Below are positions 34,151-43,600 of a DNA stretch of 47,671 nt, piece by piece. Source of the DNA: Pirellula sp. (GTDB lineage: Bacteria > Planctomycetota > Planctomycetia > Pirellulales > Pirellulaceae). The stretch is taken from assembly GCA_021736575.1 (NCBI GenBank), contig JAIPFP010000014.1, positions 1 through 47,671 on the forward strand, written 5' to 3'. The notes beneath the pieces are model-generated. The model saw nothing but the letters and a program-made list of their open reading frames with translations, did not search any database and had not been told where the DNA came from. The first letter of the stretch is position 1. Every line of letters starts with the position of its first letter. Made by a program: the position numbers and the translations under genes.

Positions 34151-35890
34151 ATGATTTACGAAGCAAATTCGCTTGCCATTGCCGTCTTTTCGATCTTGGT
34201 TCTCGCGACGTTGGCATTTAGCTTTTACCTCGGGTCCAAGGCGAAATCGAGCCAAGGCTATTTCGCGGCGGGCGGCTCGATTCACTGGTTTGTGAACGGA
34301 ATCGCATTCGCGGGCGACTATCTTTCGGCAGCATCCTTTCTGGGCATTTGCGGAATGATCGCTTTCTTTGGATTCGACGGATTCCTTTACTCGATCGGTT
34401 ATTTGGCGGGTTGGATCGTGGCCCTTTTGGTCATTGCGGAACCCCTGAAACGGCTTGGTAAGTACACGTTTGCCGATGCGCTCGATAGCAAATTTCAATC
34501 GCGAGGTATCAAGGCGGCTGCAGGCCTGAGCACGTTGGTTGTAAGTCTCTTTTACCTGATCCCACAAATGGTCGGTGCAGGTGCGTTGGTCAAGCCATTA
34601 TTGGGTTTGCAGTATTGGCAAGGAGTCGTGATCGTTGGGGCGGTAGTGGTTTTCATCGTTGTGACCGCAGGCATGGTGAGTACGACGTATGTTCAGTTTC
34701 TCAAGGGAGGTTTATTGGTCATCTTTTCATTGGTGCTGACGATCCTCATTCTGTTTCGCGGTCTGGAAGTCACGCCTGAATCGGAATTGGGGAGGACCCA
34801 GGTCATTGAGCTCCGCGAAGGCAAACGCTTCGTAAATGGTGTTCCTATCGGTTTTGGAGTGGGTGAAACGAATGTGGAGCCCGTTGGAAAGCTTGTGGAG
34901 TTACCGGATGGAAAAACGAAAACCGGCCCATTGGGTCCAATCGCATTCATCAGCACGATCGCGAAGTCGAAAATCGAGGTCACTACAAGTCAGAAAGAAA
35001 AGAATGGAAAGCAAACGATTGTTCCGAAAATCGTCGATGGCAGGGACATGCTGTCGCCTGGGAACTTGCCTGCATTTAAGGGGATCCGCACGAACAATTG
35101 GTTTGCAAAGCTTGACTTCGTGTCGCTGATGGTTGCCTTGTTTGCAGGGACCGCTTCCTTGCCTCATATTCTTATTCGCTACTATACCGTCAAAGATCAA
35201 GCGTCCGCCAGGAAGAGCACTATTGTTGGAATCACCTCCATCGGTTTCTTTTACATACTAACGTTGTACATCGGCTTGGGAGCCATGGTCAGTGGCAGGC
35301 TGGACCCAACGGATAGCAATATGGCGGCCCCGTTGCTCGCCAAGAGTTTCAGCAACTTGCTATTCGCGGCGGTATCGGCCATCGCATTTACCACAGTGCT
35401 TGGAACCGTGAGTGGGCTCATTATTGCAGCGGGCGGAAGCGTTGCGCACGATATTGTAAGTGGATTTTTTGGATGGAAGCTAACGGACCATCAAACCATT
35501 CGCGTTGCCAAAATCGCCTCGGTCGTCATTGGAGCGATCGCGATCCTGCTCGGTTTAGCATTCGAAGGGATGAACGTCAGTTACCTAGTGGGTTGGGCAT
35601 TTGCGATCGCCGCATCTGCTAACTTACCTGCGTTGCTGATGCTATTGTTTTGGAGGCGGACGACCAAGCAAGGAATCATCGCAGGAGTTCTGGTCGGTTT
35701 GAGTTCATCGTTGCTTTGGATCGTTGTGTCCCCAGACATGTTTAAGAACATGTATGGCATGGACATAAAAGATGCGTTGGTACCGTTGAGTCAGCCGGGA
35801 CTAGTAACGATCCCGCTGAGCTTCGCCGCGATCGTTGTGGCATCGCTGTTGACGTCGAAAAGTCATGGGATGCATAGGCAAGAGAGTTAG
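34151..35890 (+). CDS. Sodium:solute symporter family protein (acetate permease-like)
   Basis: This 579-residue protein has the sodium:solute symporter fold. Early helices carry SFYLGSKAKSSQGYFAAGGSIHWFVNGIAFAGDYLSAASFLGICG-type sequence with the family's G-D-x-x-S-A-A-S-F Na+ site. Later helices include ASLPHILIRYYTVKDQASARKS, another signature, and VSGLIIAAGGSVAHDI. It resembles ActP-type cation/monocarboxylate permeases, but the substrate is not certain. Between helices at about residues 205 and 310 is an exported loop of about 100 residues, rich in Gly, Lys and Glu. The gene stands alone, divergent from tilS. Confidence 0.9.
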   Translation: MIYEANSLAIAVFSILVLATLAFSFYLGSKAKSSQGYFAAGGSIHWFVNGIAFAGDYLSAASFLGICGMIAFFGFDGFLYSIGYLAGWIVALLVIAEPLKRLGKYTFADALDSKFQSRGIKAAAGLSTLVVSLFYLIPQMVGAGALVKPLLGLQYWQGVVIVGAVVVFIVVTAGMVSTTYVQFLKGGLLVIFSLVLTILILFRGLEVTPESELGRTQVIELREGKRFVNGVPIGFGVGETNVEPVGKLVELPDGKTKTGPLGPIAFISTIAKSKIEVTTSQKEKNGKQTIVPKIVDGRDMLSPGNLPAFKGIRTNNWFAKLDFVSLMVALFAGTASLPHILIRYYTVKDQASARKSTIVGITSIGFFYILTLYIGLGAMVSGRLDPTDSNMAAPLLAKSFSNLLFAAVSAIAFTTVLGTVSGLIIAAGGSVAHDIVSGFFGWKLTDHQTIRVAKIASVVIGAIAILLGLAFEGMNVSYLVGWAFAIAASANLPALLMLLFWRRTTKQGIIAGVLVGLSSSLLWIVVSPDMFKNMYGMDIKDALVPLSQPGLVTIPLSFAAIVVASLLTSKSHGMHRQES

Positions 35891-35959
35891 TAGGTCGTAT
35901 CGGAAGTCGTCAAGACTTTCGGAATAAGCGTTAATGCCAAAGGAAATCACGGATTGCAA

Positions 35960-36448
35960 ATGCTACCATCAGATACCGTCCAGAATATCGCAGAAGAAAT
36001 TGACATGTTGCCGGACACTGGGACCGCTTACCTAAATCGTAAAACAGGTGAGGTATACTCCCTGATGGACGATGAGGTTGAGCAGTTCGAAGAAATCTCA
36101 GACACCGATTCAATGCCTCAATGGCAGCGGGATGAATTGCCAAAAATCCAAGAGGTGCTCACTGGTGACGATTGGCTTCCATTACCGAACGCTTTTGATG
36201 TTCACAAATGGTCCATCATGAAAGACTTTTCGCATGCGATTGATGATCCGAAACTGCGTGACGAGCTACTCCATGCGATCCACGGCAAGGGAGCGTTTCG
36301 TCATTTTAAGCGGATTATCCAAGAACACGACGTCGATGAGCGTTGGTTTCAGTTCAAGAGCGAGGCTTTGCAACAAATGGTGGCTAGCTGGCTCGATGCA
36401 AACGGAATTCTTTATGCGCGCACTGGATCAACATCAACGCCGGAATAG
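35960..36448 (+). CDS. UPF0158 family protein
   Basis: The protein is 162 residues from the ATG at 35960. A TTG two codons upstream is a weaker choice. It is acidic and aromatic-rich. Typical UPF0158 patterns are TGTAYLNRKTGEVYSLMDDE near residue 20, then KWSIMKDFSHAIDDPKLRDELLHAIHGKGAFRHFKRIIQEH and ERWFQFKSEALQQMVASWL. The function of this family is unknown and no catalytic motif is evident. It should be cytoplasmic. It converges on the Mod-type ABC operon, whose last gene ends at 36497. The palindrome TTCGCG T CGCGAA lies between the two. Confidence 0.85.
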   Translation: MLPSDTVQNIAEEIDMLPDTGTAYLNRKTGEVYSLMDDEVEQFEEISDTDSMPQWQRDELPKIQEVLTGDDWLPLPNAFDVHKWSIMKDFSHAIDDPKLRDELLHAIHGKGAFRHFKRIIQEHDVDERWFQFKSEALQQMVASWLDANGILYARTGSTSTPE

Positions 36449-36496
36449 CGTTGAAGCGAATTCCTCAAGCAAGCCAAAACGTTCGCGTCGCGAAGT

Positions 36497-37153
36497 TTAG
36501 CAGATCTGCGATAACGGGCGTTCTTGAATGCCGTCGGCGGCTAGCCAAAAGCAACGGTCGGCCAGCGACTCTGCTTCGGATACGCTATGCGTCACGTGCA
36601 ATGTTGTAACGCCTGTCGTCTGCTTCACCCGCCTAAGCAACTCATGCATCTCGTACCGCGTCGATTCGTCGAGAGCGCTCAGCGGTTCGTCGAGCAGTAG
36701 GACAGACGGACGAAAGGACAATGCCCTCCCCAATGCCACTCGCTGCGCCTCTCCACCGCTCAACCCAGCAATCGAGCGACTCAAAAGATGGCCAATGCCA
36801 AGCACCTCCGATAGCTCGCGAGTCCGCTCCGTTACGACCTCCCTCGAAAGCTTACGAAGTCGCAACGCGAATTCTAAATGCTCGAGCACCGAAAGCTTCG
36901 GAAACAGGGCAAGATCCTGAGGGACGTACCCAATTTCTCGGTCCGCTGGCGACCACCGTGTCACGTCCCGACCATGGATTAGCACTTGACCTTCCGCGAC
37001 GCGACGCAACCCGCAAATACTCTCCAGCAGCGTGGTCTTGCCTCGCCCCGACGTCCCCATCAACACGGCATACTCGCCCGACAGTATCTGGAACGAAATA
37101 TTCGGCAGCACAAAAGAACCGCTTTTGACCGTAACTCCCTTAAGTTCAATCAC
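36497..37153 (-). CDS. modC: Molybdate-type ABC transporter ATP-binding protein
   Basis: This 218-residue ABC ATPase starts with GTG overlapping the permease TGA (GTGA at 37150-37153). It has Walker A GTSGRGKTT (33-41, unusual in the R for S/A but still G-x-x-G-x-G-K), the Q-loop VPQDLALFP, signature LSGGEAQRVALGRAL, Walker B LLLDEPLSALDE and the switch His in TLHVTHS. It is shorter than ModC of E. coli (352), lacking the C-terminal TOBE oxyanion-sensing domain. It energises uptake of a tetrahedral oxyanion such as molybdate or tungstate. The ligand is inferred from the permease and binding protein. Confidence 0.87.
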   Translation of the reverse strand: MIELKGVTVKSGSFVLPNISFQILSGEYAVLMGTSGRGKTTLLESICGLRRVAEGQVLIHGRDVTRWSPADREIGYVPQDLALFPKLSVLEHLEFALRLRKLSREVVTERTRELSEVLGIGHLLSRSIAGLSGGEAQRVALGRALSFRPSVLLLDEPLSALDESTRYEMHELLRRVKQTTGVTTLHVTHSVSEAESLADRCFWLAADGIQERPLSQIC

Positions 37154-37983
37154 GAGTTTAGCCCCGTTCCCAGAACTCGTAAAACCACCAGCACAACGAC
37201 CGCGAGCATCACCATCAACAAGGATACCGCAACGGCCGCATCGAGGTTGCCTATGCTCAATTCCAGAAAAACGGAGGTTGAAAGAACTTCAGTTCGCATG
37301 CGTGTCGTTCCCGCAAACACCATGATGGGCCCAAACTCGCCCAAGGCGCGAGCCCAAGCAATCGTAAAGGCTGTCACGATCCCGCGACTTGCCTGCGGTA
37401 ACGCGATTCGCCAAAAGGCTTGGCCTCGGGTGCAACCAAGTGTTCTTGCAACTTCCTCCGCACGCGGGTTCATTTGATCAAAAGTGACACGCATCGTTCG
37501 AACCGAAAACGCGCACGCCACCGAAAACTGCGCAAGGACTACCGCTGGCCATCGATACGTCACAGGGAAACCAAGACCATCCCGCAACGCGCTTTCCAAC
37601 TGCCAGCCCGCGATCGGTTGATGAAACAGGATCAATAAACTCAAGCCCAACACCAACGGGGGCAAAACAATCGGAATATCGACCAGCGTGTCGATCACCC
37701 AGCGGCCTCGAAAGGAATACCTCGACAGCAAATAACCAAGCGGCGTCCCAACCCACACGGAAAGAATAGCCGCGACAGTGCATGAAAAAAGAGTCAGTTG
37801 CAGGGCTGCTCGAATTTCAGGTTTAGCTAACGCTCGATAGAATTCGCTAGGGGACGTGAACATGACGTCGGCGACCAACAGCAAGACGATCAGCAAAATG
37901 AAAGTGGCGGAGATACCTCCCATCACAAGAAAAAACAACGCGTCCGAAGTACGTCTGGAGCGCCAAGGGTTTTTCGCATCCAT
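37150..37983 (-). CDS. modB: Molybdate-type ABC transporter permease
   Basis: The 277-residue membrane protein has five to six helices and a typical ModB/CysT-type core. It includes ALQLTLFSCTVAAILSVWVGTPLGYLLSRY (about 60-89), DIPIVLPPLVLGLSLL (about 102-117) and the EAA-type loop EEVARTLGCTRGQAFWRIALPQASRGI near residues 176-202. GEFGPIMVFAGTT follows. It forms the inner-membrane channel for the oxyanion. Its TGA overlaps the GTG of the ATPase gene. The binding-protein gene stops one base before it (37984), so the three genes are a tight operon. Confidence 0.9.
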   Translation of the reverse strand: MDAKNPWRSRRTSDALFFLVMGGISATFILLIVLLLVADVMFTSPSEFYRALAKPEIRAALQLTLFSCTVAAILSVWVGTPLGYLLSRYSFRGRWVIDTLVDIPIVLPPLVLGLSLLILFHQPIAGWQLESALRDGLGFPVTYRWPAVVLAQFSVACAFSVRTMRVTFDQMNPRAEEVARTLGCTRGQAFWRIALPQASRGIVTAFTIAWARALGEFGPIMVFAGTTRMRTEVLSTSVFLELSIGNLDAAVAVSLLMVMLAVVVLVVLRVLGTGLNS

Positions 37984-39501
37984 TTAGTTTCGATCCGACG
38001 GCTTAGGATCTTGCCATTGAAAACCTTCGTCTAAGAAAATCTCTTGAGACTCGGCTGAACACAGCTTGAGAAACAATCGCTCGGCTAATTGAGTATGCGG
38101 TGAATCCTCTGCAACGGCGAAGGGTTGAGTTGCCACCGAACAGGACAGCCCTTGAATCCGGATCGCATCCAAATAGTCCGCAGCACCGGCTGCATTGCTT
38201 AAATAGGCAACCGCCGCATCCAACGAACCTGCTCGCAATTGGTTGACCAACATATCACCTGTCGGCGTTTGCACGGTTACATTCTCCATGACTTCACTCT
38301 GCAGGCCGGCTTGGCGAATCGTGTTTTGCGTGAGCCATCCCATCGCGCATTGCTTTTCATGACCAACCCCAACTCGCACCCCCTTTTTCCCAAGATCGCG
38401 CAGGGACTCGATGCCTAAAGGATTTCCCTTTTGCACCAAGATTACCAACTGGTTCGTCGAAACGTCGACCGGCTTTGGGAAAAGATCGGGAACTTGTTTC
38501 ATGAATTCGCGGTCGCACGCAAAATAGGCATCAGGATGCTGTCCGGCTTTCATCTGGGCTACCAGAATCCCGCAGCCATTGTAAACACGCGTAACTCGCA
38601 CCCCTTCGCGTTTCTCAAAGTCAACCAACGACTCCTCGATGGCTGGTCGTAGCATCGAACCTGCAAAAATCGACAGCTCCGGCACTTCGCTCCATACGTC
38701 TCCATTCACAACTTGAAAGCCATGCGCTGAATAATTCTTTAATCCCCGATCGCGAGCGGCAACGAAGCGCGCGAAATGAAGCGCCGCTTGAGGTTGCTTC
38801 GAGCCAGCGAGTACCGACAAAGAGACATGCGAGACGAGTCCATCTAATTCCGCAAGCTCAATGCTCTCCAAATCAGGATAGGACTTCAGCACAGCGTCAT
38901 ACACAATCCCGGCATCAGCAGAACCGACCACTAGGTCATTCGCGACATCGGTAACCGTGGTCCGAAACGTGGCGGTTGCTCCCTCGAGCCCGGCCCAAAG
39001 ATTCCGTTCCGAAAGCAACTCGCGAGTCAACTTTCCGATCGCGGATGAATCGGGACTCGATTGCACCACTCGCAAATCCGTACGCATCAAATCAGCAAAC
39101 GCGTGAACGCCCTTGGGGTTACCGCGACGGACCGCCACGACTCCACGCATGGTTGCAAGGGGCAGGACTTCACTTAACAATCTTTTCTTGCGTCCCAATT
39201 CGATATAACTGTCATCTGCTGGCAGATAAAGATCGCCAGTCTCGCTAACTTCGATGGAGGAGAGAAGTGTCTGCGATGCTCCATATTGAATTTGAATCGA
39301 ACGATTGAATTCGCGTTCATACTCCGTTCGAATCGATTCCATTACCCCTCGATTGCTAGCTGCACAGAAAAGCAGTAGCGGTTCAGTCTTATTGCCTGGT
39401 TTATCCAACAAGGACTTATCTGAGGCTGCGTCGTTCATCAACAACAACAGTGCGCCGACAACCGCGACCGATCCGAATAGGACCCACGCCATTCGATTCA
39501 T
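37984..39501 (-). CDS. Tandem ModA-like substrate-binding protein (two domains in one chain)
   Basis: The protein is 505 residues from the ATG at 39501. A TTG at 39516 would add five. A single hydrophobic N-terminal segment (about 4-22) anchors or exports it. Two periplasmic binding domains follow. Domain 1 (about 41-262) has LLLFCAASNRGVMESI, QYGASQTLLSSIE and DLYLPADDSYI. Domain 2 (about 274-495) has LSIFAGSMLRPAIEES, VYNGCGILVAQMKAG and DAYFACDREFM. The spacing is the same in both, so it looks like an internal duplication of a ModA unit of about 230 residues. ModA is normally one such domain. It probably delivers molybdate or tungstate to the cotranscribed ModB/ModC pair. Confidence 0.85.
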   Translation of the reverse strand: MNRMAWVLFGSVAVVGALLLLMNDAASDKSLLDKPGNKTEPLLLFCAASNRGVMESIRTEYEREFNRSIQIQYGASQTLLSSIEVSETGDLYLPADDSYIELGRKKRLLSEVLPLATMRGVVAVRRGNPKGVHAFADLMRTDLRVVQSSPDSSAIGKLTRELLSERNLWAGLEGATATFRTTVTDVANDLVVGSADAGIVYDAVLKSYPDLESIELAELDGLVSHVSLSVLAGSKQPQAALHFARFVAARDRGLKNYSAHGFQVVNGDVWSEVPELSIFAGSMLRPAIEESLVDFEKREGVRVTRVYNGCGILVAQMKAGQHPDAYFACDREFMKQVPDLFPKPVDVSTNQLVILVQKGNPLGIESLRDLGKKGVRVGVGHEKQCAMGWLTQNTIRQAGLQSEVMENVTVQTPTGDMLVNQLRAGSLDAAVAYLSNAAGAADYLDAIRIQGLSCSVATQPFAVAEDSPHTQLAERLFLKLCSAESQEIFLDEGFQWQDPKPSDRN

Positions 39502-39535
39502 TGCAAGTACTCCCAACAGGATAGGTTCAGGGACA

Positions 39536-39581
39536 CGAAGCAGAGCTTCGATTCATTGCATTCCCAAGCAGAGCTTGGGAA
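39536..39581. repeat. Two AGA-loop hairpins upstream of the modA-like gene
   Basis: CGAAGC AGA GCTTCG (39536-39550) and TTCCCAAGC AGA GCTTGGGAA (39561-39581) are perfect hairpins sharing the AGCAGAGCT core. They lie 36 bases after the minus-strand stop at 39617. Confidence 0.9.
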
Positions 39582-39616
39582 CGAGGAGTGTAGGGGGTAA
39601 GTGTCTGCGCCTTGAT

Positions 39617-40612
39617 TCATTTTTTCCGGCCGGGAGGAATAGTTAATAGCGGCTGAGTTGCCGGAGTGCGTTCAAGAGTTGTTACGGGGGATGGGGCTTC
39701 ACCATCTGCACCATAGAGTTCTTGATTCCAATTCGTCGAGAGCAGCAAATCAAAGCCAGGATTTCGTTCCTTGACTTGGCATGAACAAGCTCCGCATAAA
39801 AACATCGTCAAGTCTTCGATCAGACCAGCATCTACTTGTTTTGCCGGAATAACTTCTAGGGCTCTGCCACGACCAAAAACAGGCGCAAGCAATGGTTCGT
39901 CCTGCGAGTCAGGCTCGAAACCGGACATGAGTTTGACAAGCACTTGCTCTTGAACATCGGTTGGGTCGATTTCCAAAATCGTAAACTTTAAAAACAACGG
40001 CACTTCGGCGTAGAGTTCGGAACCCGGCAATCCAATTCCGTCTGGCAATTCGAGTTTCTTGCTCAAACGATCAAGCTCTTCGGTCAAGAGTCGTCGGGTT
40101 GAATCGTTCTTGGCTGAGTCTTTGGATTGGAGCATCAGCCACACGACAGAATCGCCAGCCAATAGTCGTTTTGACAATTCACGGCGTATCGGAGACTGGA
40201 ACAAGTTTGCTGTCGAGGCAGTCTCAAGTGAGCCATGCCAATGGTTCACCCATTCGGCATTACCGAGCGAAGTGCGAATCACGACATAAGGCAGCGTCAC
40301 ATGGGGTTGGTCTTGGAAGGTAGCCCAAAGGTCCGTTCGTTTGCGATCGGTGTCGTGACCAACATGGCTTCGCCGCACTTCTGCATTTGCGGAACCACCC
40401 TTGTCGGATGCTGCCTTTTCAAGTTTCTGTAGTTGTTGCTCTTGGAGATCGGAAAGTTTTCCGTCATGAAAGACAATCACTTCGCACAAATCGGGCTTCC
40501 AACGTTCGAGTGCGTACCGAAAGACCGGCACGTTGCAGGCAAACGCCATCGTTGCGCTTAGGCAAATCGATAATGCGATGCTTGTTTGCGCACTTGTTCT
40601 TCTAAATAACAT
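39617..40612 (-). CDS. Secreted Cys-containing protein, unknown function
   Basis: The protein is 331 residues from the ATG at 40612. The frame extends to a TTG at 40633 but would overlap the upstream gene. A signal peptide covers about residues 1-24 (ending ATMAFA), with Cys right after (ACNVPVFRYALERW). A long helical part with KLSDLQEQQLQKLEKAA follows. Two further regions are beta-rich (PYVVIRTSLG; SVVWLMLQSKDS). Near the C-terminus, FLCGACSCQVKERNPG holds three closely spaced Cys that could bind a metal or form disulfides. I do not recognise the family. It starts 10 bases after the stop of the 1306-residue propeller protein, so the two are cotranscribed and probably work together outside the membrane. 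Confidence 0.7.
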   Translation of the reverse strand: MLFRRTSAQTSIALSICLSATMAFACNVPVFRYALERWKPDLCEVIVFHDGKLSDLQEQQLQKLEKAASDKGGSANAEVRRSHVGHDTDRKRTDLWATFQDQPHVTLPYVVIRTSLGNAEWVNHWHGSLETASTANLFQSPIRRELSKRLLAGDSVVWLMLQSKDSAKNDSTRRLLTEELDRLSKKLELPDGIGLPGSELYAEVPLFLKFTILEIDPTDVQEQVLVKLMSGFEPDSQDEPLLAPVFGRGRALEVIPAKQVDAGLIEDLTMFLCGACSCQVKERNPGFDLLLSTNWNQELYGADGEAPSPVTTLERTPATQPLLTIPPGRKK

Positions 40613-40622
40613 CCCATTTCCT

Positions 40623-43600
40623 TTACTCACCAAAACACATCAATCGGCCATCGATCGTGGACAAGAACAATTTGCCACTTGCACCTGCCATACCGTCCCA
40701 CGCTGGCAATGTTCCCAATTCAAGTTCATGTTCCACCATGCCACTATCGCAATTCACACAAAGCAACAGGCCACTGAATTTGCCCTCCAAGGCGTCGTCT
40801 TGTCTTGCGAGTAACTGCTGAACTTCTTCGTCCTTTTCCGATAGTTTTTTGAAAGTCTCTTCTTCATCGATGATGTCCAAGGGGCCTGCGATGAATAGTT
40901 TGTTTCCGGCTAGCACCATGGCTCGAACGTAGATCGGAACATCGTTAGCCCATTTTGGTTTCACGAGGCTATTACCCACCTTGTTGCTGCCGCCTTGATT
41001 GTCGCCGTTTGCTTTTGGTGCAGCCGCGTTCTTGGCTGTAAATTGCATGGCTTTACCGATCTTGCCTTCGACGACCGAACCGCCCTCCATCGTACCGTTG
41101 TTTCGGTAGGTGGAAAAGTCGCGAGCGGTGCCGTCATCAAAGGTGACGACCAGCCTAGGGTCGTTGCCTAGCTCAGATCCATTCGTGAAGCGTTCGGCAA
41201 TGGCCTCATCCTCGGTTGCGTTGAGATAGAACCGCACTTCATCGATGATTCCTGCAAAGGAGTTTGGTGTGGCATATTCACCGACAGACGAAGCCGCATC
41301 GGCCCCCACTTCCATCCCTTGAGCGGGATCTTTCGTGAGCAAACCTGAGGCTCGCTCTTCGGCAACGCGCTCGCCATCGACGAACAAACGCATCTGTTTG
41401 TCTTCGGTCAAAACGCCAACGATATGATGCCAACCGCCAACAATGCGTTTGGGGCCTTTCGCGATCGATAAATTGCTTTCCGACCTCACGAGAAAAGCGG
41501 GTCGACCTTCTTCGATCACCAGCGCAAATCCCTCTGCGGGGCCACCGCGAGCCACGATGACTCCGTTGGGTTTGGTTGCGGTTACCCATGCTTCGATCGT
41601 CAAGGGCTTACCGGCAGGGTTCAGGCTGGGGGCTTTTTGAAATTGAGCATACGAGCCAGCTGGCGAACCAGCCGCCCCCCCCTTGTTAAAGTTTTCTGGG
41701 ATCTCAGGTGGCGTGGGATCGGCTTTGAACAGCTGGTGCTCCATGGTGGTTGTCCACCGCAGATATTCGGGCTTGCGACCGTATCCATAGACGTAACCAT
41801 TACCGTTGACCATGATACGCCCCGAAGGAGCATACTTACCTGCTTGATAGTAACCCGCATGACCACCTGCGAAGCTTTGTCCGAGCACCCAATAGGATCG
41901 ATGAAACCAGGAGTCATCGAGGAAGCCCATGGGTGCAAACAAGTGAGCGCTATCACCTCGCTGCACGGACGCTTGGGCTGCAAAGTCGCCTGAGTTTGGC
42001 CCAATCTCCAATCGCGCTCCCTCAAGGTTGAACTTCTGTGACTTCATGTACATGAACTTTCCGTCCGAAGACAAAATGTCCGGTAATCCGACCGGCATCT
42101 GCAGTATCTTGAGTTTCTCCTGTAGATTGTTGCCTGTCTCAGGATTGGTTTCATCCATGATGTTCTCGCAAAGCTTTTCACCGGTCGCCAAGTTCAATCG
42201 GATCAAGCGTAGGCCACCGTCCAGGAAATTGGATCTGCCTGAAACGCAGTTGACAATGTCGTCTTGGATCAAAACGCTACCGTGCACCGGCCAAAGGGAT
42301 TCTAGCTGTTCATAAGCCATGGTCCTGCGATCCAAGGGTGCTGCGCGGTAGCGCCACGCCAATTGTCCGTCCGACGCTTGCAAGCAGTAGACCCACCCGT
42401 CTGCTCCTCCGAACACGACTCTGCCCCGGTGGACAGTCGGTGGCGAGTCAATTCGAGCGCCAGCCGTAAACGACCAAAGTTCCCTTCCATTCGACTCATC
42501 CAAAGCGAACAGCGTGTGGGCATCCATTTTGGCAACGTAAACGCGTCCCTGGGCGATTACGGGCGAAGTCAACCGACCACCTAAATCGACGCTCCACTTC
42601 TTGTCGACGGCAGGCTTTATCGATTGAGAGGCAGAACCGCTGCGGGCTGCATCGTGTCGAAAGGTTGGCCAGTCCCCAACTTGGATGTTGGCGACATCGT
42701 CGAGCGGTTGCGAGAATACAGGGCCCTTTTGCAGTCTTCCTTCTTCCGGCACATTTGCTGGGATAGGGCGAGTCGGCGCCAACGGAGCGAGCGCGTTGAA
42801 GCCGAATAATTTTGCTTCGGGATAGCAAGCGCAGTTATGGGGCGGCGTGTAGGTCAAACCGTTGCAGGGCATCACACCATAGAGACATCCGCCTCGCACC
42901 CAGTGGTTGATATCCCAGTGCTTGCTATCAGGACTTACGAACTCGACTCCCGTGCGCGATGGAATCAAGAAGTTATCGGTCGCTTTGGCAATGTAGCAAC
43001 GATGGTGAAACCAGTACGTGTCTACGTCGGGCGCAAATTCCTTTTTGACTTCGCCCGTCTTAGCATCGCGTCCAGTGTAGACGCCGGTGTCTTTGCCCGA
43101 AGTCGTAGGAGCGCACCAGACCAGCCCACCCATGACGAGCAGATCTTGAGGTGACTGGTACCCCGAATTGGGATGGACCGCATTCCACAGCAATTTACCA
43201 TTCTCCTTGGAGACGCTAATCATTTTACCGTCGCCACCCGCGTACAAGACGACTTCCTCATCCACGACCAGACGCGGCCCAAAGTTGAACGTAAACTGAT
43301 TGCGACGACTGACCGGTTCGGTTTCCCAGGCTACTGCGCCAGATCGGTGATCGACACTGATCAATTTTTCGCCATCGTGGAAATAGACTCGTGAACTGTC
43401 GGCAGCCAAGGTGAGGGGCGAAATTTTGGTTTGTTTGGCCCAGAGTGTACGACCCGTGTCTGCTTCCACCGCCATCAATATCCGCGGGTCTTCGTTCCAG
43501 AACATCCTTCCGGCAAGGGCTTGGTCGCCGACGGTTCCATTGAGAGGCGCGTAGTCCGCAAGTTCCGCTTTGCCCTTTCTCACGACAAGAAACAAAATCC

